Shown: positions 35,196 through 43,838, counted from the stretch's first letter. The stretch: 64,000 bases of DNA from Parapedobacter sp. SGR-10 (GCF_011030405.1 NZ_JAAJTJ010000004.1:1-64000), one strand, 5' to 3'. The notes: generated by a model not told the origin, from the letters alone. Translations and numbers: made by a program.

Positions 35196-37064
35196 ATGTC
35201 GGATATTATTCAACTATTACCGGACGCCGTCGCTAATCAGATTGCTGCGGGAGAGGTCGTGCAACGCCCTTCTTCTGCCGTAAAAGAACTTATGGAGAAT
35301 GCCATAGATGCAGGTGCAGATCGTATCAAGCTCATTATCAGGGATGCAGGCAAATCTTTTATCCAAGTCATCGACAATGGGTGCGGTATGAGTGTGACGG
35401 ATGCCAGGCTTTGCTTTGAACGACATGCAACCAGTAAAATCCGCAAGGCAGAAGATTTATTTGCTATCCGTACAATGGGGTTTCGGGGTGAAGCCATGGC
35501 TTCAATAGCTGCGATTGCGCAGGTGGAGCTTAAGACCCGTCGAGCCGAAGACGAACTGGGTACGGTCATACAGATCGAAGGATCCCAGGTCGTGGACCAA
35601 CAGCCCGAAGCGCTTCCTGAAGGGACCAGCATCTGTGTCAAAAACCTGTTTTACAATGTGCCTGCACGTCGGAATTTTTTGAAAAGCAATGCCGTAGAAA
35701 TGCGCCATATCATCGATGAGTTTCAACGTTCGGCACTGGCACATCCAGAGATATTCTTCAGCCTGCACAGTGACGGGCAGGAAGTCTTTCACCTTCCGGC
35801 AGGAACCCTAAAACAACGTATTATCCATATTTTTGGCAACAATTACAACCAAAAACTGGTGCCTGTAGAGGAAGATACGACCATCTTGTCTGTGCATGGT
35901 TTTGTTGGCAAACCCGAATACGCCAAAAAAACACGTGGCGAGCAGTTCTTCTTTGTCAACAAACGTTTCGTCAAGGACCCCTACCTTCACCATGCCGTGA
36001 TGAATGCCTATGACGGTATCCTTGCGGCAGATACCTATCCGTTGTATGTACTCTTTATTGAGATCGATCCGGCCAAAATCGATATCAATGTGCACCCTAC
36101 CAAAACCGAAATCAAATACGAGGACGAAAAGGCCATATATGCTATTCTCCGCTCGGCGGTGAAGCGTTCGCTAGGACGGTATAATATTGCTCCGTCGCTG
36201 GATTTTGAGCAAGAGACCAGTTTCAGTAATTTTATCACCTCTAAACCTTTGGAAGAGATTCAAGCTCCAACGATTTCGTTCAACCCAAATTTTAATCCAT
36301 TTCATACGGAAGACGATGCGTCCAGATCATCTGGTGTATCGAGATCTAGTCAGTACAGTTCTAGTTTTGAGCATAAATCCGGAATTCCCCAAAATTGGGA
36401 TACACTATACAAAATTACTGAACAGGAGAGCACCGAGCAGCTGCATTTGCGACCGGAGGAAAAGGAAGATGATGGTTTGTGGTCTCCTGCGGTACGTCAG
36501 CGGCAGTTTTTTCAGATTCATAATAGGTATATCGTTTCGCAGATCCATTCGGGTTTTATTCTGATTGATCAGCAGGCGGCGCATGAACGTATACTCTTTG
36601 AACATTATCTCGAACAGCTGGATCAGCACAAAGGAACCAGCCAACAGAGCCTTTTCCCCGTTACTATTGATCTGAATGCTGCAGATTTTGCTTTGATGTC
36701 TGATCTTCTTCCCGATTTGCAGACCTTGGGTTTCCAATTGCGTCCTTTCGGAAAAACAACCTATATCATCGATGGTATTCCGGCCGATCTGGGAAATGTC
36801 AATGAAACTACTGTGATCGAGCAATTGCTGGAGGATGTCAAAAACAGCAAATCGGATCTGAAAATCAGTAAACGTGAAAACTTGGCCAAAAGCTTGGCGC
36901 GAAGTGCCGCGATAAAAGCCGGAACAGAGCTGGATAACGATGAGATGGCAGAATTGATCGACAGGTTGTTTGCTTGTCAAAGCCCTAATCTGTCCATTTC
37001 CGGAAAGCCTACTCTTGTGACGTTTACTTTGCAGGAACTACTCGAAAAATTTGATAAAATATAA
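35196..37064 (+). CDS. mutL: DNA mismatch repair protein MutL
   Basis: Coordinates mismatch repair downstream of MutS. The N-terminal GHKL ATPase has ENAIDAGAD, DNGCGM, TMGFRGEA and a later TRGEQFFFVNKR. The C-terminal dimer domain carries DQQAAHERILFE, a variant of the DQHA(x)2E(x)4E endonuclease motif with Q for H. A linker rich in Ser and Glu (about residues 340-430) joins them. It has 622 residues, normal for the family. It heads a run of four genes with two rhomboid-fold proteins and an EEP protein. Confidence 0.96.
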   Translation: MSDIIQLLPDAVANQIAAGEVVQRPSSAVKELMENAIDAGADRIKLIIRDAGKSFIQVIDNGCGMSVTDARLCFERHATSKIRKAEDLFAIRTMGFRGEAMASIAAIAQVELKTRRAEDELGTVIQIEGSQVVDQQPEALPEGTSICVKNLFYNVPARRNFLKSNAVEMRHIIDEFQRSALAHPEIFFSLHSDGQEVFHLPAGTLKQRIIHIFGNNYNQKLVPVEEDTTILSVHGFVGKPEYAKKTRGEQFFFVNKRFVKDPYLHHAVMNAYDGILAADTYPLYVLFIEIDPAKIDINVHPTKTEIKYEDEKAIYAILRSAVKRSLGRYNIAPSLDFEQETSFSNFITSKPLEEIQAPTISFNPNFNPFHTEDDASRSSGVSRSSQYSSSFEHKSGIPQNWDTLYKITEQESTEQLHLRPEEKEDDGLWSPAVRQRQFFQIHNRYIVSQIHSGFILIDQQAAHERILFEHYLEQLDQHKGTSQQSLFPVTIDLNAADFALMSDLLPDLQTLGFQLRPFGKTTYIIDGIPADLGNVNETTVIEQLLEDVKNSKSDLKISKRENLAKSLARSAAIKAGTELDNDEMAELIDRLFACQSPNLSISGKPTLVTFTLQELLEKFDKI

Positions 37065-37078
37065 CGTAATAAAAATAG

Positions 37079-37792
37079 ATGAACAATATCCTATCCAATC
37101 TCTCGCCCGTTGTCAAAAATCTTTTGATCATCAATGTGATATGCTTTGTCGGGACGTTAGCTTTTGAGCCGGCTACCCGTCTCTTTGGGGTTTATTATCC
37201 GGATTCACCATTTTTCAAGATATGGCAGCCTATTACGTACATGTTTATGCATGGTGGTTTTACCCATTTGTTTTTTAATATGTTTGCCCTTGTCATGTTT
37301 GGGCCTATTATCGAAGGGGTATTTGGTTCGAAAAGGTTTCTGAATTACTATTTGATTTGTGCATTAGGCGCTTTAGTACTACAATATGGGGTACAGGCTA
37401 TCGAAGTACAGCAAATTGTTGGAAGTGTACGTGCAGGATCTTATCTCAACTATGATCTGGTGCAAAATAGGGTATCTACATCACTGAATATTTCCCAAAG
37501 CTCGTTTGACACATTAGTAGCTATATACGGTACGCCTATGGTCGGTGCATCGGGTGCGATTTTTGGATTATTGCTGGCTTTTGCGTATCTTTTTCCGAAT
37601 ATGCCGCTTTATTTTATGTTTATCCCGGTGCCGATCAAGGCCAAATATTTTGTTGGGGCATACATTTTGATTGAGATTTACCTGGGCTTTAACAATACGG
37701 GTTCGTCTATCGCACACTTGGCACACGTAGGTGGAGCATTGTTTGGGTATCTATTGATAAAGCTCTGGCGTATACGAAAAGGACGATATTAA
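37079..37792 (+). CDS. Rhomboid family intramembrane serine protease
   Basis: A 237-residue polytopic membrane protease. The catalytic serine is S158 in GASGAIFG and the histidine H216 in AHVGGALFG. The oxyanion-region histidine and asparagine are in MHGGFTHLFFNMF. About six helices are visible. It cleaves transmembrane segments of unknown client proteins. It follows mutL by 14 bp and precedes a second rhomboid-fold gene by 11 bp. Confidence 0.93.
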   Translation: MNNILSNLSPVVKNLLIINVICFVGTLAFEPATRLFGVYYPDSPFFKIWQPITYMFMHGGFTHLFFNMFALVMFGPIIEGVFGSKRFLNYYLICALGALVLQYGVQAIEVQQIVGSVRAGSYLNYDLVQNRVSTSLNISQSSFDTLVAIYGTPMVGASGAIFGLLLAFAYLFPNMPLYFMFIPVPIKAKYFVGAYILIEIYLGFNNTGSSIAHLAHVGGALFGYLLIKLWRIRKGRY

Positions 37793-37803
37793 AAAAGGAC
37801 GAT

Positions 37804-38676
37804 ATGAAAGAAAATGTCGTAAAATCGTTTTTACGGGATACGTATCAGACATCTTCCCCGATTCCGTTTATCATCACGGGACAGGCTGTGGTATTTGTGC
37901 TGATGCATATCTTAGAACTGGTTGCTTTTGCAGAAATCACCGACGATAATCTGTTTTCTTTCTTTTTGGTTCAGTTGAGTTTACCGGCCTCATGGACAGG
38001 CCTTGTCCAGCAACCTTGGGCTATCTTGACGCACCCCTTTATTTATGAGGGTATTTTTGAAGTGCTCTTCGACTGCTTATGGCTATATTGGATAGGTACT
38101 CTATTTTTGAACTTGCTGGGTAAACGCCAGTTTTGGATGGTTTTTGGTGGAGGGCTGTTGGGTGGAGCATTGTTGTATCTCCTTCTCGGCCAGTTTGGTA
38201 TTTTTCAGGAAGAGAGCTATTGGAATAGCACGGCATTTGGTCTTGCGGCCCTCATTGGTAGTATAACTGTACTGACTCCCTCCATGGAGGTCAGATTGTT
38301 TCTTTTTGGGAATGTAAAATTTAAGACAATCGCTTTGGTGTACCTTAGCTTGGACTTGATTTTTACAGGTCTTGTGAATGCACAGGCAATCTTGCCTTAT
38401 GTCGCTATGGTGGGATATGGTATGACCTTTATGTACCAACTGAAAAAGGGTAATGACTGGAGTACTGTTTTGAAGCTGCGCAAAAGAAGAAAACTTAAAG
38501 TCATCCACCATAAAAAGGTCGAGAGAGTAACTGCTTCAGGGAGAAAGCATACCACAGACATGCCTAATCAGGAAGAAATCGATAGAATATTGGATAAAAT
38601 TTCGCAAAGCGGCTACGATAATCTAACTTCGTACGACAAAGAAGTGCTTTTCAGGGCAAGCAAGCAAGATCAATGA
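37804..38676 (+). CDS. Rhomboid-fold protein lacking catalytic histidine (pseudo-rhomboid)
   Basis: A 290-residue membrane protein with the rhomboid helix pattern. Aligned to the intact neighbour, a serine is kept (S142 in NSTAFGLA), but the following glycine is T and the catalytic histidine position reads M202 in AMVGYGM. The HxxxN-type residues are replaced too (YEGIFEVLFDCL). A basic, soluble C-terminal tail of about 70 residues follows. It is probably not a protease, and may hold or present clients as iRhoms and derlins do. It overlaps the EEP gene by 4 bp. Confidence 0.82.
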   Translation: MKENVVKSFLRDTYQTSSPIPFIITGQAVVFVLMHILELVAFAEITDDNLFSFFLVQLSLPASWTGLVQQPWAILTHPFIYEGIFEVLFDCLWLYWIGTLFLNLLGKRQFWMVFGGGLLGGALLYLLLGQFGIFQEESYWNSTAFGLAALIGSITVLTPSMEVRLFLFGNVKFKTIALVYLSLDLIFTGLVNAQAILPYVAMVGYGMTFMYQLKKGNDWSTVLKLRKRRKLKVIHHKKVERVTASGRKHTTDMPNQEEIDRILDKISQSGYDNLTSYDKEVLFRASKQDQ

Positions 38677-39782
38677 TGGCAGATAAACGTAGGCAAAAGC
38701 TTGGTTATTTTAGTAAAACCGTATTTATAGCGAATGTACTTGCCGTCATTGCCTTATTGTTGAGCTATGGTGCGGGCTATATCGATCCGGCTTCTTTTTG
38801 GCCCCTTGCCTTTTTTGGATTGGCTTATCTGCCCATACTTTTGGTCAATCTGGGGTTTGTCTTTTATTGGTTGGTTCGCAAAAGAAGATATATGCTTTTA
38901 AGCCTCGTCCCCATTGTAGCGGGGTGGACACTGTTGAGTAAGCATATTAATTTTAAAAACAGCCAAGCCAAGCTTGTCGTAAAACCTGAGAACAATATCC
39001 GTATCATGAGCTTTAATGCTCACCTGTTTCAGCATACGGGGGATATGAACGATGATTTTAAGGAAGAAACGATCGAGTTGGTCAATACCGTCAATCCGGA
39101 TATCATCTGTTTTCAAGAATTTTATAGCCGGATAAGGGGTGATAAGCAGTTTGCCAAAATGCTGAAGGAACAAGGTAGCTTTGAAGACTACTATTTTGAA
39201 CCTACTGTCAAAAATGATTTGGAAGGGTATGGACAGGCTGTCTTTTCGAAGTTCCCGATTATTCACTCCGGGTCGATCGCCAAACATGGCTACGGTGTCA
39301 ATAGAATTATATTCGTTGATATCAAGCGGGAAGCGGATACCTTACGGATATATAATGTGCACTTGCGTTCGTTTGCCCTACAAGAGGAAGATAAGGAATT
39401 CATTCAGAAATCAGCCAGTGAGCAGGTCAAAGATGAAGCGGGGACAAAGCGTATAGGTCGTAAACTGAAACGGGCATTTACCAATCGGAGCGAGCAGGCA
39501 AAATTGCTTCGAAGCCATATCGACGGAAGTCCTTACCCTTGTGTCGTTGCAGGAGATTTTAACGATACCCCGATGTCCTACAGTGTCAATCTGATTGGCA
39601 AGGGGCTGAAAAATGCTTTTTTGGAGCAAGGTTTTGGCTGGGGAGTGACCCATTATGAAATGTTACCCATATTCCAGATTGATTATATTTTTTGTAGCAA
39701 GCAATTTCAAGTAGACAATTATGGTATCGTCAAGGAGCGCCTATCGGATCATTATCCGATCTGGGCGGATCTGGGATTGTAG
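38673..39782 (+). CDS. Membrane-anchored endonuclease/exonuclease/phosphatase (EEP) family protein
   Basis: A 369-residue protein with three predicted N-terminal membrane helices (about 14-30, 40-66, 74-90), followed by an EEP (DNase I-like) domain. The motifs are IMSFNAHLF, CFQEFYS, VVAGDFNDTP and a final LSDHYPIWADL, giving the usual metal and catalytic N, E, D and H residues. Members include nucleases and phosphodiesterases, and the substrate is unknown. It overlaps the pseudo-rhomboid gene by 4 bp. Its TAG stop shares its G with a GTAG-footed repeat. Confidence 0.9.
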   Translation: MMADKRRQKLGYFSKTVFIANVLAVIALLLSYGAGYIDPASFWPLAFFGLAYLPILLVNLGFVFYWLVRKRRYMLLSLVPIVAGWTLLSKHINFKNSQAKLVVKPENNIRIMSFNAHLFQHTGDMNDDFKEETIELVNTVNPDIICFQEFYSRIRGDKQFAKMLKEQGSFEDYYFEPTVKNDLEGYGQAVFSKFPIIHSGSIAKHGYGVNRIIFVDIKREADTLRIYNVHLRSFALQEEDKEFIQKSASEQVKDEAGTKRIGRKLKRAFTNRSEQAKLLRSHIDGSPYPCVVAGDFNDTPMSYSVNLIGKGLKNAFLEQGFGWGVTHYEMLPIFQIDYIFCSKQFQVDNYGIVKERLSDHYPIWADLGL

Positions 39783-39810
39783 TAGAGGCGAGATCTCGTC
39801 TCGCCGAGAC
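39782..39810. repeat. GTAG-footed hairpin, GGCGAGA variant
   Basis: GTAG (39782-39785) is followed by GGCGAGA (39787-39793) and TCTCGCC (39799-39805) with a 5-nt loop. Its first G is the last base of the EEP stop codon. It pairs with the palindrome at 39843 as a two-unit element. Confidence 0.75.
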
Positions 39811-39842
39811 ATGGTGCTGTTTCTACAGTTGATCTGGTTGTT

Positions 39843-39870
39843 GTAGAGACGCAATGCATTGCGTCTCTAC
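39843..39870. repeat. 28-nt perfect GTAG palindrome, copy 3
   Basis: Identical to the copies at 11663, 28822 and 54292. On the minus strand the TAG of its foot (39869-39867) is the stop codon of the C-terminal processing protease. Confidence 0.95.
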
Positions 39871-41477
39871 AGGATCGGTGGATCCGGCAAAAGAATCTCC
39901 AGAGCTTTCTCGACAAAATCGTCTGTACGATTTTTGACCTTAAAATAAGCTTCCCGTCCAAAGTAATAACGACCGACAATAGCCTCGATATCTGTTTGGA
40001 TGAGCTCCAAAAGGTCTTTCCTTTTTCGCTCATTGACTACAATTCCTTTTGTGGCCAAGTATTGAATGAACATATCATACTCCTGCTGTGGCAAATGATA
40101 ACCCTGTAGAAAGTTTTCTATCGAATATGCAGGCAGATGTGTGGTGAACCGTTCATAGACAAATTGCTCTAGATAGCTGGATCTCACGATCTCTTGGTAC
40201 AATAGACTAATCGCGTTGGAGTCTAATGAAACAGGTACATCGGGATTGATGCCACCCCCACTAAAAAGCTGTCTCCCTTCGGTTGTCTCGTAGACCTGGG
40301 CATGGGCGAATGTAGTGTCCAATGCCCATAGACCTTTGTACATCGTCGCATGTTCGATCATATTCGACCAGTTTGCCGTATATTTTTTCTGTATGCTCCT
40401 TCCCAAAGGTGTATAGTATCGGGATATACTGAGATTGATCCGAGAGCCATCTGCAAAATCAAACTGTTCTTGCACGATGCCTTTTCCGAAGGAACGTCGT
40501 CCCACGATGGTCGCCCTATCCCAGTCCTGCACGGCTCCGGACAATATTTCTGAGGCAGAAGCCGTTGATTCATTGATCAGGACGACGAGTTTGCCTTCTG
40601 CAAAAGAACCATTGCCCTCTGAAAAATATTCTTTCCTTTGTTCGTGTGCTCCATCGGTGTAGACAAGTAGTTTTTTATCATGAAAGAATTCATTTGCTAC
40701 ACGGATGGCAATATGAAAATATCCACCACCATTGTCCCGTAAATCCAGGATAAGGTTGTTTGCTCCTTGTTTTTTCAAGTCGAGGATCGCGGCTTTGAAA
40801 TCTTCGGCTGTTTTCAGCCCGAAACGACGGATTTTGATATAACCTACCGTAGGGCGGATCATGTACGATACATCGATGGAACTCACCTGGATCTGGTCTC
40901 TTATGACCGTAATAGCGGCATCCAAAAATCTTCCGTCCCGGATGATCTGTAGCTTGACACCTGTTCCTTTTTTTCCTCTTATCAATCTTTCGACGACCTT
41001 TCGGGCCACACTCTTGCCTGTCACTTGCACAGAGTCGATCTGAAAGATGCGATCGCCAACCTTGACTCCTGCCTTTTCTGCCGGTCCGTTGGTGATGATG
41101 CCTACAACCAATAATGTGTCGTTCAAGTTGAAGTACTCCAGTCCTATACCTTCAAAAGTTCCCTCCAAGACTTCGTTCTGCACCTGTGTATCATTGGGTT
41201 GCAAGTAAGAAGAGTAGGGGTCCAAATGAGATACAATATGGTTGATCGCTCCATTTTGTAAGGAGTCCAGATCCAGGCTATCCATATAGCTACGGGTGAT
41301 CAGGTCGAGTGCCTGCTGTATCTTGTAGGAGTTGTCCGAAAGGCCAATAGGTACGAGGGAACTGCCGGGGTTATTGCCCTGCTGATCTATATAATTTTGT
41401 CCCAATATAAGCCCCAGTAATAGCGTCGCCGCATATGTAGCAGCTACGAAAATATTACGACCCGTACCTTTTTGCAT
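39867..41477 (-). CDS. C-terminal processing protease, S41 family
   Basis: A periplasmic serine protease of 536 residues that cleaves near protein C-termini. A membrane anchor is at about 10-28, a PDZ domain at about 95-175 (FEGIGLEYF, GPAEKAGVKVGDRIF), and the S41 catalytic domain has the serine in NESTASASEI and the lysine in GRRSFGKG. A C-terminal helical domain of about 130 residues follows. The gene is alone, with a -7 box immediately upstream. Its stop codon lies in a 28-nt palindrome. Confidence 0.95.
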   Translation of the reverse strand: MQKGTGRNIFVAATYAATLLLGLILGQNYIDQQGNNPGSSLVPIGLSDNSYKIQQALDLITRSYMDSLDLDSLQNGAINHIVSHLDPYSSYLQPNDTQVQNEVLEGTFEGIGLEYFNLNDTLLVVGIITNGPAEKAGVKVGDRIFQIDSVQVTGKSVARKVVERLIRGKKGTGVKLQIIRDGRFLDAAITVIRDQIQVSSIDVSYMIRPTVGYIKIRRFGLKTAEDFKAAILDLKKQGANNLILDLRDNGGGYFHIAIRVANEFFHDKKLLVYTDGAHEQRKEYFSEGNGSFAEGKLVVLINESTASASEILSGAVQDWDRATIVGRRSFGKGIVQEQFDFADGSRINLSISRYYTPLGRSIQKKYTANWSNMIEHATMYKGLWALDTTFAHAQVYETTEGRQLFSGGGINPDVPVSLDSNAISLLYQEIVRSSYLEQFVYERFTTHLPAYSIENFLQGYHLPQQEYDMFIQYLATKGIVVNERKRKDLLELIQTDIEAIVGRYYFGREAYFKVKNRTDDFVEKALEILLPDPPIL

Positions 41478-41484
41478 TTGACTG

Positions 41485-41492
41485 CAAAATTA
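41485..41492 (-). promoter_or_regulatory. Candidate -7 box (TAATTTTG) for the S41 protease
   Basis: TAATTTTG on the minus strand matches TAnnTTTG and ends 7 nt before the ATG, implying a leaderless or nearly leaderless mRNA. Confidence 0.55.
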
Positions 41493-41598
41493 AGGAGTAA
41501 TTTTAACATCTGCCACACTTGCAGACATTTAAAATTTTTTAAATTCCTCTTGACGTTGGACGACAAAAGAGTAGGAACGGCAAAAACGGACCGCTTTC

Positions 41599-41665
41599 TT
41601 TGTCATGTTGACGATAGGAAACATCTGTGCGGTATAGATTCCTCGGTGAGCCTCGGAATGACAAA
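41599..41665. repeat. GTCAT...ATGAC family repeat, left of the GIY-YIG gene
   Basis: TTTGTCAT (41599-41606) and ATGACAAA (41658-41665) are inverted ends, and ATCT/AGAT (41623-41639) pair inside. The right arm ATAGATTCCTC...CGGAATGACAAAA recurs as a direct repeat at 42041-42074, just past the GIY-YIG stop. Confidence 0.75.
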
Positions 41666-41743
41666 ACGACGAGAGATCGAAAAATTTGCCGCCCTCACGA
41701 TAGTATAGAATAAATGATATAGAAAATTAGTAGTTTAGCAGAT

Positions 41744-42040
41744 ATGGATCACAATTACTTTGTATATATACTTACGAATTATAGTAAGACAGTATTGTAT
41801 ATCGGGGTAACTAACGATTTGCAAAACCGTTTATATCAGCATCAAGAAGACGCCAAAGGAGAAAAACGACATTTTACGGGTAAATATAATGTTGTCTATC
41901 TGATATATTGGGAACATTTTCAATGGATTCAACATGCCATTGAGCGAGAAAAAGAATTGAAAGGTTGGCGTAGGTCCAAGAAAGAGGAATTGATCAATGA
42001 ATTTAATCCTGATTGGAAGTTCTTGAACAATGAAGTATAA
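41744..42040 (+). CDS. Single-domain GIY-YIG nuclease family protein
   Basis: A 98-residue protein that is only a GIY-YIG domain: FVYILTN at residues 6-12, YIGVTNDLQNR at 19-29 with the conserved arginine, and the metal-binding glutamate in AIEREKELKGWRR. GIY-YIG domains cut DNA, and in homing endonucleases and TnpB-like systems they are mobility enzymes. Stand-alone copies have no firm function. It is flanked on both sides by arms of the same repeat (41599-41665 and 42041-42074), and the right arm starts on the base after its stop codon. Confidence 0.9.
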   Translation: MDHNYFVYILTNYSKTVLYIGVTNDLQNRLYQHQEDAKGEKRHFTGKYNVVYLIYWEHFQWIQHAIEREKELKGWRRSKKEELINEFNPDWKFLNNEV

Positions 42041-42074
42041 TGGATAGATTCCTCCTGGTGTCGGAATGACAAAA
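42041..42074. repeat. Half repeat, right of the GIY-YIG gene
   Basis: ATAGATTCCTC (42044-42054) and CGGAATGACAAAA (42062-42074) match the right arm of 41599-41665 in the same orientation, with a different short middle. It starts directly after the GIY-YIG stop codon. Confidence 0.75.
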
Positions 42075-42124
42075 GAATAAGAAGACCAAGCATTTTATCT
42101 AAGTTTGGAAAACAGAACACTGCT

Positions 42125-42694
42125 ATGCACGAGATCGAACCTTTTTACAATTGGCGCCATGACTACATCGCTGCGGACGATGAGCGGTCGCCTTTTTATG
42201 GTACGGTGTACAACGAGTTTGAGTTTGACAAGCAGGTGTATAATTTTCTTTTGCATCCGCAGTGGGATGAATTTGGTTCTCTAACGCTTTATCTCAAGAT
42301 TTTGTATGTGGATTATGACGATCGCTATGCGATTATTGAGCTGATTGGCGAATGGAATGATGCGATATACAATGATATTATGTTGCTCAAGCGGGAAGTC
42401 ATCGATGTGATGATCGGAGAGGGTATTACCCATTTTATCCTTATCGGCGAGAATGTATTGAATTTTCATGCCTCGGATGACCTCTACTACGAGGAATGGT
42501 TTCAGGATATTGAGGATGGTTGGATCGCTGCCCTACATTTCAGGGAGCATGTTATGGATGAGTTTTATCAGCACAATATTGACTACTATATCAATTTTGG
42601 TGGTTTTTTGAATGAGATTCCTTGGCGTACGTTGAAGCCCAAACAGCTTTATCATTATGTGCGGGAGCATTTGCAGAAGCGGTTGGGGGAGTAA
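42125..42694 (+). CDS. Conserved hypothetical protein, acidic
   Basis: A 189-residue soluble protein rich in Asp, Glu, Tyr and Trp. No signal peptide or membrane helix is visible. Aromatic-acidic blocks such as HDYIAADDERSPFYG and WFQDIEDGWIA are the main features. I do not recognise a domain. It lies between the GIY-YIG gene and the toxin-antitoxin pair. The ORF is good, and codon use resembles its neighbours. Confidence 0.75.
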   Translation: MHEIEPFYNWRHDYIAADDERSPFYGTVYNEFEFDKQVYNFLLHPQWDEFGSLTLYLKILYVDYDDRYAIIELIGEWNDAIYNDIMLLKREVIDVMIGEGITHFILIGENVLNFHASDDLYYEEWFQDIEDGWIAALHFREHVMDEFYQHNIDYYINFGGFLNEIPWRTLKPKQLYHYVREHLQKRLGE

Positions 42695-42743
42695 TTGTAT
42701 GGCAAAAGAAAAGGTTCGTACCAAGCAGAGAGGCTGTTAATGG

Positions 42744-43040
42744 TTACACTCTTTTTATTCCAGTTAAAGGATTTCTTTTGTTGTGTAGAACTGCATGAAC
42801 AAAAACAATGTCTTCTTCTATAGTATAATATAACCCATAAGGAAACTTGTTCAAAAAAAGAACCCTTATCTGATTATATCGTTTTTGAAAATACTCTGGA
42901 TTTTTTGTTATGGTATCAAAACCCGAATCGAGTTCTAATAAGAATTTTTTGGGAAGATACTCTGATTGATTAATATACCATTCTAAGATTTCTCTAATAT
43001 CGTTCTCAGCTAGGGATTTTACAATCAGCCTATAAATCAT
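42744..43040 (-). CDS. RelE/ParE family toxin
   Basis: A 98-residue type II toxin with the RelE/ParE fold: an N-terminal strand MIYRLIVKSLAENDI, two helices (REILEWYINQ and KKFLLELDSGFDTI), and the strand-rich end YGLYYTIEEDIVFVHAVLHNKRNP. It either cleaves ribosome-bound mRNA or blocks gyrase; the sequence does not decide which. It overlaps its upstream antitoxin by 11 bp. Confidence 0.88.
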   Translation of the reverse strand: MIYRLIVKSLAENDIREILEWYINQSEYLPKKFLLELDSGFDTITKNPEYFQKRYNQIRVLFLNKFPYGLYYTIEEDIVFVHAVLHNKRNPLTGIKRV

Positions 43041-43272
43041 ATTTTTGCATTAAGGAATTTTTGATTTCTTCCCAAGACTTTCCGTCGTTAGGGTGTTCAT
43101 GATGAAATTTTACCCTCTCGTCCAAGATTTCCTTGTGGACTGGTGACAAACCAACCTCTTCCTCTTGATAACTATCTACCAATGCATTTATCATTCGTAA
43201 CAATTTATCATCAGCTGAATTGATTTTTTCAACAATTTGTTTCTTTAAATCTATTGTTACACCCATTGTCAT
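43030..43272 (-). CDS. Antitoxin of the RelE/ParE pair
   Basis: An 80-residue acidic protein encoded first and overlapping the toxin by 11 bp. The segment LSPVHKEILDERVKFHHEHPNDGKSWEEIKNSL resembles the putative addiction module component family, in which the C-terminal helix wraps the toxin. The start codon overlaps a dyad (43271-43284), and a -7 box is 13 nt upstream, which fits autoregulation. A second start at residue 3 is possible. Confidence 0.82.
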   Translation of the reverse strand: MTMGVTIDLKKQIVEKINSADDKLLRMINALVDSYQEEEVGLSPVHKEILDERVKFHHEHPNDGKSWEEIKNSLMQKYDL

Positions 43273-43293
43273 AACATTTGTTATCCAAATTTA
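43271..43293 (-). promoter_or_regulatory. Promoter and operator-like dyad of the toxin-antitoxin pair
   Basis: The -7 box TAAATTTG is at 43286-43293 on the minus strand. The dyad ATAACA-TT-TGTTAT (43271-43284) lies between it and the antitoxin start codon, which it touches. A dimeric antitoxin binding here would block transcription. Confidence 0.5.
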
Positions 43294-43337
43294 CAGATTT
43301 TTTTGATTATTTCTAATATACAAGATTTACCAATATA

Positions 43338-43838
43338 TTATCTCTTTTTAAGCGATTCCCTTTTGTACAATCCGGGAGTGGCATGGTCGCCTTCTTCAAA
43401 ATCAAAATGGACCATCTGTACCTCCTTTGGCTCGGTTAGCGTAAAGAGGGCGACAGACATATAAGCTCTTGCTCCGGCAGAGCCCATCTGTTGAGTAAGG
43501 ACAGTGGCGGTATCGATCCTGACAAATAGCGTATCTCCGTTTTGCTTTACAAAATCCAACTGTACTTTGTCCTTGTACATGGTATTGATCGTCTGTATAG
43601 CTTCTTCAACCGTGAGGTTGCTCGATGCTGAATCTACACGTACCAAGCTGTCCGCTTCGTAGTCATATTCCCATATCGGATTGTATTCAAAGGTGCTTTC
43701 TTCTTCCACAGGTGGGGATGTCGGAGAAGTACTTTCGGAAGGTGTCTTTTTTGTATCGTGTACACAAGCCCAACACAAGAGCATTGTCAGCAAGAGAAAT
43801 ATGGAGAGCCGGATTGTTTGATACTTTTTCATATGCAC
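43338..43838 (-). CDS. Lipoprotein of unknown function
   Basis: A 166-residue predicted lipoprotein with the lipobox CWAC near residue 25 (ATG at residue 3 is an alternative start). A Pro/Ser/Thr/Glu linker (about 30-50) precedes a compact mature domain with TVEEAIQTINTMYKDKVQLDFVKQNGDTLFVRI. I do not recognise the family. It stands alone, divergent from fumC. Confidence 0.7.
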   Translation of the reverse strand: MHMKKYQTIRLSIFLLLTMLLCWACVHDTKKTPSESTSPTSPPVEEESTFEYNPIWEYDYEADSLVRVDSASSNLTVEEAIQTINTMYKDKVQLDFVKQNGDTLFVRIDTATVLTQQMGSAGARAYMSVALFTLTEPKEVQMVHFDFEEGDHATPGLYKRESLKKR

